Positions 8,586-17,715 of a stretch of 64,000 nt of DNA are shown in pieces (the stretch's first letter is position 1; each line of letters begins with the position of its first letter). This DNA is from Bradyrhizobium lupini (GTDB taxonomy: Bacteria > Pseudomonadota > Alphaproteobacteria > Rhizobiales > Xanthobacteraceae), in contig NZ_CP162553.1 of assembly GCF_040939785.1 (NCBI RefSeq), forward strand, positions 124,001 to 188,000, given 5' to 3'. A program made the translations under genes and the position numbers. Below the pieces are notes generated by a model. The model was given only the letters and a program-made list of their open reading frames with translations, was not told the origin of the DNA and did not search any database.

Positions 8586-9106
8586 TGTTGCGCAAGTCGC
8601 CCAGTATCACGAGATCGAAATCCCGGCGCAAGACTGCCAAGCCTGACGCCGTGCGCGTGCCAGCCCCAGGGGAAGGCAAGCGCGGCGAGCAAGGCTATCT
8701 CGGCTATCTCTTGCGCCAGGCCCACGCCGCAGTCCGTCTGACGATGGAGCGCTCGCTCGCCGATCTCGGTGTCACCTCACCGCAATTCGCGGTGCTGACC
8801 ATGCTCAACGCCTATCCGGGCCTCTCGGGCGCCGACGTTGCCCGCCTCACCTTTCTGACGCCCCAGACCGTCGGCGTCATCATCCGCAATCTCGAGCGTG
8901 ACGGCGCGATTGTGATGACGCCGCATCCCGTCCACGGCCGCATCCAGCAATGGACGCTGACGCCGCGCGGCACGGCGCTTTTGAAAGCGTGCCGGGAAAG
9001 GGTGATTGCGTTGGAGAAGCGGCTGGCCGCCGGGCTCGATGTCAAGGCCGAGGCAAGCATTCGCCGCTGGCTCGCAGGCATCGCGGCCGATTTGCAGGAG
9101 GACTAG
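8585..9106 (+). CDS. MarR-family transcriptional regulator
   Basis: After a basic, probably disordered N-terminus of about 35 residues, the protein has the MarR winged helix-turn-helix. LGVTSPQFAVLTMLNAYPGLSGADVARLTFLTPQTVGVIIRNLERDG contains the DNA-reading helix, and VHGRIQQWTLTPRGTALL forms the wing. The 173-aa length is normal. The ATG at 8585 lies inside the palindromic region, with only a weak AAGAG upstream, so a slightly later start is possible. It probably represses itself and the divergent AhpD/cupin genes; the ligand is unknown. Confidence 0.85.
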   Translation: MLRKSPSITRSKSRRKTAKPDAVRVPAPGEGKRGEQGYLGYLLRQAHAAVRLTMERSLADLGVTSPQFAVLTMLNAYPGLSGADVARLTFLTPQTVGVIIRNLERDGAIVMTPHPVHGRIQQWTLTPRGTALLKACRERVIALEKRLAAGLDVKAEASIRRWLAGIAADLQED

Positions 9107-9133
9107 GCGAAGCGCGCTTGCCGCTGGCGGGAC

Positions 9134-9304
9134 CTAGTCGCCGCCTCCGCCGTCGCCACCGTCCGAATCCGGGAAGTCACTGACGGCGCCGTGGCCTTGA
9201 ATACCGCGCCCAAAGTTCTCCGCGAGGATCATCAGGACGACGACGAACAACCCGGCGCCGAACGGCCAGGGATTGGCGCGGATGATGTCGAACAGCTCCT
9301 GCAT
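9134..9304 (-). CDS. Small single-pass membrane protein with Gly/Asp-rich tail (56 aa)
   Basis: Reading from ATG at 9304 gives a 56-residue peptide with a hydrophobic helix (WPFGAGLFVVVLMILAENF) and a polar end DFPDSDGGDGGGGD. A transmembrane helix directly followed by an acidic glycine tail suggests a real, compact product rather than chance translation. There is no strong ribosome-binding site. Function is unknown. It is convergent with the MarR gene. Confidence 0.5.
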   Translation of the reverse strand: MQELFDIIRANPWPFGAGLFVVVLMILAENFGRGIQGHGAVSDFPDSDGGDGGGGD

Positions 9305-9389
9305 TCACGCATTGTGCGCAGACGGAAGCGAATCGACCGTAAAGTGACAGGCTCAAAATTGGGGATATCCGACCCGTTGCAGGCGCGCC

Positions 9390-9641
9390 CTACCCGCCCT
9401 TCAACACTTTCTTAACCTCGCCATCGGGCCAGGTCTCGCCCGCTGCGATCACCCGCACGCGGCTTTGATCGGCGTCGTTCACCAGCTCATGCGAACTCAC
9501 CCGCTCGCCGCTTCGCTCCAGGTGCAGATCGGTTTCGGGCTTCCAGCTCAGTGTGGTGGCGAGATCGCCAGGGAAAATCTGCCATTGTGATCCGTCGTCG
9601 AGCTCGACGACGTGGCTCTCTGCATGCGCGCGTATCTTCAT
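9390..9641 (-). CDS. Conserved-looking small protein of unknown function (83 aa)
   Basis: From ATG 9641, which has GGGG upstream, the frame gives 83 residues beginning MKIRAHAESHVVELDDGSQW. The text is alternating polar and hydrophobic (WQIFPGDLATTLSW, SRVRVIAAGETWPDG), as in a small all-beta domain. It has no signal peptide or membrane segment, so it is probably cytoplasmic. I do not recognise the family. A longer frame to 9680 exists, but its first residues are arginine-rich and unconvincing. Confidence 0.55.
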   Translation of the reverse strand: MKIRAHAESHVVELDDGSQWQIFPGDLATTLSWKPETDLHLERSGERVSSHELVNDADQSRVRVIAAGETWPDGEVKKVLKGG

Positions 9642-9699
9642 TCGACCCCGAATTCTCGACGGAAGGCGGGCCCCGACCATCGGCCGGGGCCCCGCTCCG

Positions 9700-9960
9700 T
9701 TAGTCGTTGTCGTGATGAATCACGGTCTTTTCGCGGTTACCGAATTCATCTTCCTTCTTGATGACGGTGGTGCGGTCGGCAGGCTCGCGCTCCTTGATCA
9801 CGGTGGTGCGATCACGATCGCGGTCACGCTCTCGATATTCCGGGGACTGTCCGACGGTCACGCCGGCGCCGACCGGACCAACATGAACACCGACTTCGTC
9901 GGCGAATGCGGGGGCTGCGATAGCGGTGACCATGGCGGCCGCAAACAGATATTTCCTCAT
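9700..9960 (-). CDS. Small periplasmic protein with charged repeat tail (86 aa)
   Basis: A strong signal peptide (MRKYLFAAAMVTAIAAPAFA) is followed by DEVGVHVGPVGAGVTVG and then a highly charged segment. RERDRDRDRTTVIKERE and RTTVIKKEDE repeat a TTVIK unit twice, with a third variant KTVIHHD at the end. The Shine-Dalgarno sequence GAGGAGG directly before ATG 9960 supports this start over much longer frames. The function is unknown. The extreme charge suggests a periplasmic, poorly folded or ion-binding tail. Confidence 0.7.
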   Translation of the reverse strand: MRKYLFAAAMVTAIAAPAFADEVGVHVGPVGAGVTVGQSPEYRERDRDRDRTTVIKEREPADRTTVIKKEDEFGNREKTVIHHDND

Positions 9961-10095
9961 CTCGTCCTCCTCGATTGCATGCGGAGGGAATGCGTGAGTG
10001 CGACAATTTGTTCCGGAAGGAACAGGACGGACGTCCCGTTCCCGACCCTCCAGGAACCGACTCACAGGAGCCGCATTTCCCGCTACAATAAGTCG

Positions 10096-11316
10096 ATGAA
10101 ACACGCTGATTCCTCGATCCATCATACCCGCCGCGCCTTCACGATCGGCGCCGCCACCCTGCTCGCTTTCCCGACGCATGTCTTCGCCGCACCTCCAGGC
10201 TTCGACGAATGGCGTGAGGGTTTTCGCGCTCGTGCCATGGCCAAGGGCATCTCGGCTGCGACATGGCAGCGTGCGATGGCGCGGGTCGAGCCCGACATGA
10301 GCGTGTTCAAGCAGATGCGGAACCAGCCCGAATTTCATGAGCAGGTCTGGCAATACATCAACCGTCGCGTCTCCGACTGGCGCATCATCAACGGCAAGAT
10401 CGCGCTGAAGAACAACGAGGCGCTGCTCGCGCGCATCGAGCGCGATTTCGGCGTCGAGCGCGGCACGCTGCTGGCGCTGTGGGGCGTCGAGTCCGCCTAT
10501 GGCGATCCGCTGGTGCAGCAGAACCACATGACGCCGGTGTTTCCCTCGCTCGCCGCCCTCGCCTGGAACGAACCGCGACGCAAGGCCTATTGGGAAACCG
10601 AGCTGATCAACGCGCTACGCATCGTCGACAAGGGCTGGAGCACGCCGGAGCAGATGCAGGGATCCTGGGCCGGCGCGATGGGGCATTCGCAATGGATGCC
10701 GGAAGTCTGGCTCAATGTCGGCATCGACTATGATGGCGACGGCAAGGTGTCGCCGTTCGGCAAGCCCGACGACGCGCTGGGCTCGACGGCAAAATATCTC
10801 GTCAATCGCGGCAAGTGGCACCGCGGCGAGCATTGGGGCTACGAGGTGCGCACGCCCGGTGAGATGAGCGGCAGCCGGACCTATGCGGCTTGGCAGGCGG
10901 CCGGCGTCACCCGCGCCGACGGCCAGCCGTTTCCGCAAGCCTCCGCATCCGCGCAGATGTGGACGCCGGTTGCGGGCGGGCCGACGTTTCTGCTGGGACC
11001 GAATTTCAACGCGGTGAAGAGCTACAATCCCTCGATGAACTATGCCCTGGCGATCTGCCATCTCGGCGACCGCTGCCTCGGCGCCCCGCCTTTCATCCAG
11101 CCGTTCCCCGGCTCCGAGCGCGCGCTGACACTCGCCGAGGTGCAGGAGATGCAGACGCGCCTGACCAAGGCGGGCTTCGACACCGGCGGCACCGACGGCC
11201 GCGTCGGCAACGACACGATGAAGGCAATCAAGGATTTTCAGCAGAGGGCCGGTATCGTGCCTGCGGACGGCTATGGCGGGCTGAAGGTGCTGGCGAAGCT
11301 ACGCCAGGGGTCTTAG
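10096..11316 (+). CDS. MltB-type lytic murein transglycosylase with peptidoglycan-binding domain
   Basis: The protein cleaves glycan strands with formation of anhydro-muramyl ends. It starts with a twin-arginine-like signal (HHTRRAFTIGAATLLAF) ending near VFA. The SLT/MltB catalytic region follows, with the catalytic glutamate in LWGVESAYGDP (about residue 132) and the conserved GSWAGAMGHSQWMP. A C-terminal PG_binding_1 domain (ALTLAEVQEMQTRLTKAG...) covers roughly residues 340-400. The 406-aa length fits the alphaproteobacterial MltB_2 group. ATG 10096 was chosen because the signal begins there. It acts in the periplasm. Confidence 0.9.
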   Translation: MKHADSSIHHTRRAFTIGAATLLAFPTHVFAAPPGFDEWREGFRARAMAKGISAATWQRAMARVEPDMSVFKQMRNQPEFHEQVWQYINRRVSDWRIINGKIALKNNEALLARIERDFGVERGTLLALWGVESAYGDPLVQQNHMTPVFPSLAALAWNEPRRKAYWETELINALRIVDKGWSTPEQMQGSWAGAMGHSQWMPEVWLNVGIDYDGDGKVSPFGKPDDALGSTAKYLVNRGKWHRGEHWGYEVRTPGEMSGSRTYAAWQAAGVTRADGQPFPQASASAQMWTPVAGGPTFLLGPNFNAVKSYNPSMNYALAICHLGDRCLGAPPFIQPFPGSERALTLAEVQEMQTRLTKAGFDTGGTDGRVGNDTMKAIKDFQQRAGIVPADGYGGLKVLAKLRQGS

Positions 11317-11322
11317 GCCGGC

Positions 11323-12120
11323 TCAATGCCGGTATTGCGGCTCCTCCGCATCGAGCTGCCGCCGGATCGCCGCAAGATGCAGCCGTGCAGATTCGGAATC
11401 GCCCTCGCGCATCTGCCTGTAGGTCTCGGCTGCAATCGCGGGATCGACCGGCAGCACCTGTCGCCCGGTCGACATCGCCAGCACCTGCACCTCGGCGGCG
11501 CGTTCGAGATAGTAGAGATCGTCCCAGGCCTCCGCGATGGTCGGTGCCAGCACCATCACGCCGTGATGCTTCATGAAGATGATATCGGCATCCCCAACGG
11601 CGGATGCGATGCGCGCACCTTCGCGGTTGTCGAGCGCAAGGCCATTGTAGTCGCGGTCCACGGCCGTGCGACCATAGAACTTCAGCGCGGTCTGGCCGGC
11701 CCAGATCAGCGGATCGCCTTCGGTCATCGACAGCGCCGTGGCGTAGGGCATGTGGGTGTGGAAGGCGACCTTGGCGCGCGGCAGGCGCTTGTGCATCTCG
11801 GCATGGATGTAGAACGCGGTCGCCTCGGGTACGCCCTCGCCGTCGAGCACGCTGCCGTGGAAATCGCAGATCAGCAGCTTTGACGCGGTCAGCTCGCGGA
11901 AGGCGTAGCCGTAAGGGTTGACCAGGAAGAGATCGTCATGGCCCGGCACCACGGCCGAGAAGTGGTTGCAGATGCCCTCCTCAAAGCCGTTGCGCGCAGC
12001 CATCCGAAAGCAGGCGGCAAGATCCTCGCGCGCGCTGCGGATCGCGTCGGTGACGAGGTCCGGACGGTTCGAGCGGAACGTTGCTGGCGTGGAGGACGAA
12101 GAGTGAAGGCTGTGCGCCAT
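11323..12120 (-). CDS. Class II aldolase/adducin-domain protein
   Basis: The 265-aa protein has the class II aldolase fold. EGICNHFSAVVPG forms the phosphate/substrate loop, AFHTHMPYATAL and FMKHHGVMVL supply the zinc-binding histidines, and ALDNREGARIA follows. Related proteins act as fuculose- or ribulose-phosphate aldolases, epimerases or decarboxylases; the substrate cannot be predicted. ATG 12120 starts the conserved part. The SDR gene upstream on the same strand (12230) is probably co-transcribed, which suggests joint metabolism of a hydroxy-acid or sugar derivative. Confidence 0.83.
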   Translation of the reverse strand: MAHSLHSSSSTPATFRSNRPDLVTDAIRSAREDLAACFRMAARNGFEEGICNHFSAVVPGHDDLFLVNPYGYAFRELTASKLLICDFHGSVLDGEGVPEATAFYIHAEMHKRLPRAKVAFHTHMPYATALSMTEGDPLIWAGQTALKFYGRTAVDRDYNGLALDNREGARIASAVGDADIIFMKHHGVMVLAPTIAEAWDDLYYLERAAEVQVLAMSTGRQVLPVDPAIAAETYRQMREGDSESARLHLAAIRRQLDAEEPQYRH

Positions 12121-12229
12121 GGCGGAAGGACACCTCTGTCGTTCGGAAGACGCCCGCGTTGTACAGGTCCGACGCCTGCGCGTCAGCCCCCGCGGGCGCC
12201 ACCCTGCCCTTCGCAGCCCGCGCGACGGC

Positions 12230-13039
12230 CTATTGCCGCCGCGGCACGCCACCGGCATTCATGCCGCCGTCGATGACGAGCTCGCTGCCGGTGACGTAGC
12301 ACGAGGCATCGGAGGCCAGATACAGCACGCCGGAGGCAATCTCAGAAGCATGGCCGGCGCGGCCGAGCGGCGTGACGAGGCGCGCACGCTCCTCGGGATC
12401 GATCGGTGCATTGCCCTGGTTGCCGGTCGCGCCGGTCGGGATCTTGCCCCAGATCGGGGTGTCGATGATGCCGGGATGGACGGAGTTGACGCGGATGCCG
12501 TCGCCGGCGGCCGCGCACTCCATCGCGATCGACTTCGCGAACAGCCGCACGCCGCCCTTGGTCGCCGAATAGGCCGACAGCCCAGGCGCGCCGCGCAGGC
12601 CCGCGAGCGAGGACATCATGACGATCGAGCCGCCGCCGGTCTTGCGCATCAAGGGCAGGCAATGCTTGACCGAGAGGAAGACGCCGTCGAGGTTGATCGC
12701 GTTCTGCTTGCGCCAGTCGCTAAGCGTCATGTCGACGATCGAGGGCACGGCGATGCCGATGCCGGCGTTGGAGACGAGAATATCAAGCCGGCCAAAGCGC
12801 TTCGCGATCTCGGCTGTGATCTCGATCCAGCGCTCTTCACTGGTGACGTCCTGCTCCAGGAAAATCGCCTTGCCGTCGGCCTTGGTGATGCGATTGGCGA
12901 GCTCGGGGCCGCGCAGCTCGTCGATGTCGGTGGCAATGACGGTGGCGCCCTCGCGCGCGAATAGCTCGACGACGGCTTCGCCGATGCCGGAGGCGCCGCC
13001 CGTCACCAGCGCCACTTTACCCTCAACCTGCCCTGCCAT
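12230..13039 (-). CDS. SDR-family oxidoreductase (classical)
   Basis: The nucleotide-binding glycine motif TGGASGIGEAV lies near residue 17, NAGIG follows, and the catalytic YSATKGG provides Tyr and Lys. The C-terminus GSELVIDGGMNAGG is typical of classical short-chain dehydrogenases. At 269 aa from ATG 13039 it has normal length; GGGAG sits 5 bases upstream of this ATG, and a GTG at 13045 is the alternative. The substrate is unknown. It probably forms a unit with the class II aldolase-like gene downstream. Confidence 0.88.
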   Translation of the reverse strand: MAGQVEGKVALVTGGASGIGEAVVELFAREGATVIATDIDELRGPELANRITKADGKAIFLEQDVTSEERWIEITAEIAKRFGRLDILVSNAGIGIAVPSIVDMTLSDWRKQNAINLDGVFLSVKHCLPLMRKTGGGSIVMMSSLAGLRGAPGLSAYSATKGGVRLFAKSIAMECAAAGDGIRVNSVHPGIIDTPIWGKIPTGATGNQGNAPIDPEERARLVTPLGRAGHASEIASGVLYLASDASCYVTGSELVIDGGMNAGGVPRRQ

Positions 13040-13084
13040 GTTCACTCCCAGTTTTGCTGTTAGCTTTTTTGTTGTTTGCCGGGC

Positions 13085-14925
13085 CTATCTAATCATGGAT
13101 GGTCCCTGATCGGGTAGCGCGACGTCGATGACGCGGAATTGCACACGCTCGGCGCCCTGATAGCGATCGACCGACAATGATCCCGCGACATGCAATTGCT
13201 GGCCGCGATTGGCGACGAGCGCGTTGCCGAGCTTCTGTCCGATCGAACGGAACGCGATGCCGTTGACGATGGCGCCGTCGCCCGACTTGAAGCGTAGCCT
13301 CAAATGTGCCTGTCCCACCTCGTCGGCATAGACGAGCTGGTGCGCCGGCAGCGCCAACACGGCTTCCGGATTGCCGCTGCCGAAGGGACCCGCGCGGTTG
13401 AGCGTCGCTGCAAGCTCGGTCGTCACCGCGCGCGCGGAGACCGCGCCGTCGATGTAGAGCTCGTTGACGTGGCGCGCCTCGGCAACGTCGCGCCCCAACG
13501 CATTCTCGAGGTAGGCGCGAAACTCGGCGAGTTTTTCCTTCCGTAGCGTGACCCCCGCAGCCATCGCGTGGCCGCCCCCTTCAGCAGAATGCCATCGGCG
13601 ACCGCCTGCCGCACGGCCTTGCCGATATCGACGCCGGCAATCGAACGGCCGGAGCCGGTGCCGATGCCGCCGGGCTCCAGCGCGATCGCAAAGGCGGGCC
13701 GCGAGAACTTCTCCTTCAACCGGGACGCAACGAGACCGACCACGCCGGGATGCCAGCCTTCGGAGGCCGTGACGATCACGCCGATCTTGTCCTCGAGCCC
13801 GATCGAGGCGAGCGCCTCGGCTTCGGCCTGCGCTTCGGCCGCCTGCTCGATGACCCGGCGCTCGCTGTTGAGGCGGTCGAGTTCGGCGGCGATCCGCGCG
13901 GCCTCGACGCTGTCACCCTCCAAAAGCAGGCGCACGCCGAGATCGGCGCGGCCGATGCGACCGCCGGCATTGATGCGCGGCCCCAGCATGAAGCCGAGAT
14001 GCCAGGCCTCCGGCGGGCCGTTGAGCCGCGCCACGTCCATCAGCGCTGTGTGGCCGACATGGTCGCGCCGCCGCATCGCGATCAGGCCCTTGGCGACGAA
14101 CGCGCGGTTGAGACCGATCAGCGGCGCGACATCAGCAACCGTGCCGAGCGCGACGTGATGCAGCATGCCGAGCAGATCCGGCTCGGGCATCTCCGCATTC
14201 CAGAAGCCGCGCTGGCGTAATTCACGATTGACCGCGACCAGCGTCACCAGCACGAGGCCGACGGCGGCGAGATGGCCGAGGCCGGAGAGATCGTCGAGCC
14301 GGTTCGGATTGACCAGCGCGTCGACCTCCGGCAGCTCCGTGCCGGCCTGATGATGGTCGATCACGACGACGGACATGCCGATACGTTTTGCTTCGGCGAG
14401 CGGCTCGATGCTGGTGGTGCCGCAATCGACGGTGACGAGCAGCGTGGCGCCCTTTTCGGCCAGCGCGCGCACGGCTTCCGTGTTGGGCCCGTAGCCCTCG
14501 AAGATGCGGTCGGGAATGTGGATCAGCGGATCGAGCCCGCAATGCCGCAGATGCCAGGTCAGCAGCGCCGCCGAGGTCGCGCCGTCGACATCGTAGTCGC
14601 CGAAGATCGCGACCTTCTCGCCGTTCGCTGCGGCATCCGCGATCCGCTTCGCGGCGGCCTCCATCTCCGTCACCGTGAACGGGTCCGGCAGAAGCTTGCG
14701 GATGGTGGGATCGAGGAAATCTGCGACGGCGTCGCTGTCGACGCCGCGGCCTGCCAGCACCCGCGCCAGGAGCTCGGGCAGTTGGTGGCGCTGCACGATG
14801 GCAAGCGCTTTCGCCGCCCCGCGGGCATCCAGCCGGTCGCGCCAAAGCTTGTCGGTGAGCGAGCGCGCCACTCCCAGGAACGCCTGGGGCGCTTCGACGG
14901 GCAAGGCGGTAGCGGGCGGCGTCAT
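13085..14925 (-). pseudogene. recJ: Single-stranded-DNA-specific exonuclease RecJ, frameshifted
   Basis: RecJ degrades single-stranded DNA 5' to 3' in recombination and repair. The DHH core is intact: FGDYDVDGATSAALL, VTVDCGTT and VVIDHHQAG. The frame breaks after DGILLK at a run of five G (13575-13579, read as C on the plus strand). The sequence then continues one frame over from the DHHA1 motif HAMAAGV; one extra G restores KGGGHAMAAG. The repaired product would be 613 aa, normal for the family. The ATG at 14925 begins MTPPATALPVEAPQAF, where relatives start; an ATG at 14970 is possible. It may be a lesion, a homopolymer sequencing error, or minus-one slippage. Confidence 0.88.
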
Positions 14926-15202
14926 GAACAGCTGTCGGTTTGAGGAACCTGGGAGCCGGAGGGATTGCATCGTCCGGCCGACGGACGATTGGCCCGCAAT
15001 CCCTCGGGATTTGCAACGTCTGCGCGGCACAAAGCGGTGGATTGCCGCTTTGCTACCCGGACTGACTATCATTTGAGCATTCCGCAAAACAGCAAATTAA
15101 GCAGGCGTTAGGCGGAATCTTCGAAAAAGAATCTTATTCGATCTGTCAGTGATTGTTCCGGGTTCGTTGCAGATCAGACCTCATTGCCAAGGGAAGCCCC
15201 CG

Positions 15203-16279
15203 ATGTCTGCTGCGCTGGGTCTCAAAGCCAAGCCGATCGCAAATGAACCCGCTCATGATGATTCCGATATCTCCGCGCTGATCAACCGCCTCACGGCGGA
15301 GGTCAACCAGATCGCGGTCGACAAGACCAAGGCGATCCAGCAGATCACCAACCAGATGAAGATGCTGGCGCTGAACGCGTTGATCGAAAGCTCGCGCGCC
15401 GGCGCGCAGGGCGCGGGCTTCGCCGTGGTGGCGCAGGAGGTCCGCGGCGTCGGCCAGCAGGTCGAGACTATCGCCCGCGAACTCGAAAGCCAGCTGACCA
15501 AGCGCACCGGCGACCTCGTCGCCTCGATCGACCGCATGAGCCAGCGCTCGCGCGGCGAGCGCATGGTCGACCTCTCGCTCAACGCCATCGAGCTGATCGA
15601 CCGCAACCTCTATGAACGGACCTGCGACGTGCGCTGGTGGGCGACCGATTCCGCGCTGGTCGGTTGCGCGGCCTCGCCCGACGCCGCGGCCGTGTCCCAT
15701 GCCTCGCAGCGTCTCGGTGTGATCCTAGGAGCCTACACCGTCTATCTCGACCTCTGGCTCTGCGATCTCGACGGCAACGTCATCGCCAACGGCCGCGCCG
15801 ACCGCTTTCGCGCTGTCGGCCAGAACGTCGCCCACACCAAATGGTTTCGCGAGGCCAAGACCCTGCGCTCCGGCGACGACTATGTCGCCGGCGACGTCGA
15901 GAACCAGCCGCTGCTCGGCAATGCCCAGGTCGCGACCTATTGCGCCAGCGTCCGCGCCGGCGGCCAGGCCAACGGCGCGCCGATCGGGGTGCTCGCCATC
16001 CATTTCGACTGGGAGGCGCAGGCCCGCGCCATCGTGCAAGGCGTGCGCGTTGGCGACAGCGACAAGGCGCGCGTGCTGCTGGTCGACTCCAATCTTCGCG
16101 TGATCGCCGCTTCCGACGGACAAGGCATTCTCAGCGAACGCATCTCGCTGTCGCTCAACGGCCAGCGTTCCGGCTTCTACCAGGACGGCTCGGGCACGCT
16201 GGTCGCGTTCCATGCGACGCCCGGCTACGAGACCTATCGCGGCCTGGGCTGGTACGGCGTGATCGTCTGCGGGGCCTGA
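15203..16279 (+). CDS. Soluble methyl-accepting-chemotaxis-type protein with C-terminal sensor-like region
   Basis: The first 100 residues contain an MCP signalling hairpin: ALIESSRAGAQGAGFAVVAQEVRGVG is the conserved tip that contacts CheA and CheW. There is no transmembrane segment or HAMP domain. The remaining region (about residues 120-355) resembles an extracellular-type cache sensor (WLCDLDGNVIANGRADRFRAVG, HTKWFREA) and ends at VIVCGA. This is the reverse of the usual sensor-then-signal order, so the protein should be cytoplasmic. ATG 15203 has GGGAAG upstream. The ligand and partner are unknown. Confidence 0.75.
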   Translation: MSAALGLKAKPIANEPAHDDSDISALINRLTAEVNQIAVDKTKAIQQITNQMKMLALNALIESSRAGAQGAGFAVVAQEVRGVGQQVETIARELESQLTKRTGDLVASIDRMSQRSRGERMVDLSLNAIELIDRNLYERTCDVRWWATDSALVGCAASPDAAAVSHASQRLGVILGAYTVYLDLWLCDLDGNVIANGRADRFRAVGQNVAHTKWFREAKTLRSGDDYVAGDVENQPLLGNAQVATYCASVRAGGQANGAPIGVLAIHFDWEAQARAIVQGVRVGDSDKARVLLVDSNLRVIAASDGQGILSERISLSLNGQRSGFYQDGSGTLVAFHATPGYETYRGLGWYGVIVCGA

Positions 16280-16369
16280 AGCTGCAGGCGGCTCGCCTAC
16301 CCGTTTGACGCGGGCAAAACACTGGCATGCATGCGATCATGGCGTCGTTCGCGGTCCAGCCTCAGAGCG

Positions 16370-17356
16370 CTAGGCTCTGGTGATATCGTCTTCGACGGCC
16401 CGCAGCGACGTAATTCCGAGCGTTTGCGACGGACGCTCTCCGAACATTGCCAGGTAGTATTGCGAGAACCGGCCGAGTTCGTAAAAGCCCTGCTGCATGG
16501 CGACCGCTGTCACGGTGGTCGAGCCGGGTGCGCTCTGGTGCAGGATCGAATGAACAGCGCAAAGACGCTTGTGCCTGAGGAAGCTGACCGGGCCGAGACC
16601 GAATACCTCCTGAAACGCGCGGTGGAGGGTGCGCCGCGATACGCCGAGCGCCGCGCAGATTTCCGACACGTGCACCGGACGGGTGCCGGCGTCGTCGAGA
16701 AACTCCTCGACCTTGCGGATCAGCCGTCGCGCGGAAGGGAGCCAGCCATTGCCGTCGGGTGGCAGCGACGACGCGACGTTGGTAGCCATGCATTCGGCGA
16801 TCGATCGTTTCCAGAAATCGGCTGTTGATGGCGTCAGTCCGTATTTGTTGTCGCGCAGGTGCGACATGATCCGGACCAGGCGGCGCGAGGCGATTGCGCC
16901 GCTCTCGATGTCCGCGCGGAAATGACCGCGGCTGCGCCAGGTGTCAGGATCACTCAGCCGTGCTTTTCCGGCGAACAGCGTCGCGACCTCGTTGAGGTCG
17001 AACCGCATGGCGGCGTAAGCGGAGCCGCCGTGAAAAACCCCGTCATGTTCGAGCAGCGGCGGAATGACGAGCACATCGTTGAGCTGCATGTCGAACGACC
17101 AGTGGGCGACGCGCTCTTCAGCTGCGAGCAGCATGCCGATGATCAGTCTGTCGTCGCTGGAAACCCGCTGCGTGCGCATGCCGACGTTGAATGCACCGAT
17201 GCTGAGCGAGAAGTCGCCGATGCCGACATGGGACAACGTTCCGCGCAACCGACCGCGGCCGAGTTGCATCACATCGACATGCGAGCCATGGACGGCCTGC
17301 TGAAGTCCTTCGAAACCGTCCAGCTTGCGCGAATCAACCAGGAGGACTTGCCCCAT
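16370..17356 (-). CDS. AraC-family transcriptional regulator
   Basis: The C-terminal 100 residues have the AraC double helix-turn-helix: VHVSEICAALGVSRRTLHRAFQEVFGLGPVSFLRHKRL is the first unit, and AMQQGFYELGRFSQYYLAMFGERPSQTL the second. The N-terminal two thirds resemble a cupin-type effector domain without a recognised ligand. At 328 aa it matches the EutR-like AraC group. Its target is unknown; the nearest candidates are the divergent formylglycine-generating-enzyme-like gene and the chemotaxis-type gene that converges on it. Confidence 0.85.
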   Translation of the reverse strand: MGQVLLVDSRKLDGFEGLQQAVHGSHVDVMQLGRGRLRGTLSHVGIGDFSLSIGAFNVGMRTQRVSSDDRLIIGMLLAAEERVAHWSFDMQLNDVLVIPPLLEHDGVFHGGSAYAAMRFDLNEVATLFAGKARLSDPDTWRSRGHFRADIESGAIASRRLVRIMSHLRDNKYGLTPSTADFWKRSIAECMATNVASSLPPDGNGWLPSARRLIRKVEEFLDDAGTRPVHVSEICAALGVSRRTLHRAFQEVFGLGPVSFLRHKRLCAVHSILHQSAPGSTTVTAVAMQQGFYELGRFSQYYLAMFGERPSQTLGITSLRAVEDDITRA

Positions 17357-17715
17357 GGCTGTACCCTGTTACTGAAGCGCGACAATTCTGCGGCAGGCGA
17401 GGCCTCACCAACTCCCCCGCAGACTGGCACAAACTGCACATCCCAGCCGTCCAGTCTTCGGGTACCGTTCGCAACCTTAGCGATATTGAGCGGACGCGCT
17501 TTGGGGATGGCAGAGCGCACGCGGCATGGATTTGCCGCGTGGTCGAAAACGTGCGTGCAAAAGAAAGAGATGTTGACGCAGCGTCCTCCTCTCCCCGAGT
17601 GCCAAAAAATGGGGCTAGACAATGCGTCTAATGGGCCGGGCAGAGAGCTATCGTCGAAGTCTGCCAGAGTTGGCGCAGTAGCATCAGGTGGAATGCGCGT
17701 ATCGGAGCTTCCACC
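17357..17715. other. Intergenic region between AraC regulator and FGE-like gene
   Basis: The 359-base gap holds the promoters of both divergent genes. I found no supported small frame, hairpin or repeat in it, and no convincing sigma-factor motif. Confidence 0.4.

Noticed and set aside
9553..10095. Upstream extension of the transglycosylase frame by about 180 residues
   Set aside because: The signal peptide begins at 10096, and the extension overlaps the minus-strand periplasmic protein gene with its own strong ribosome-binding site.
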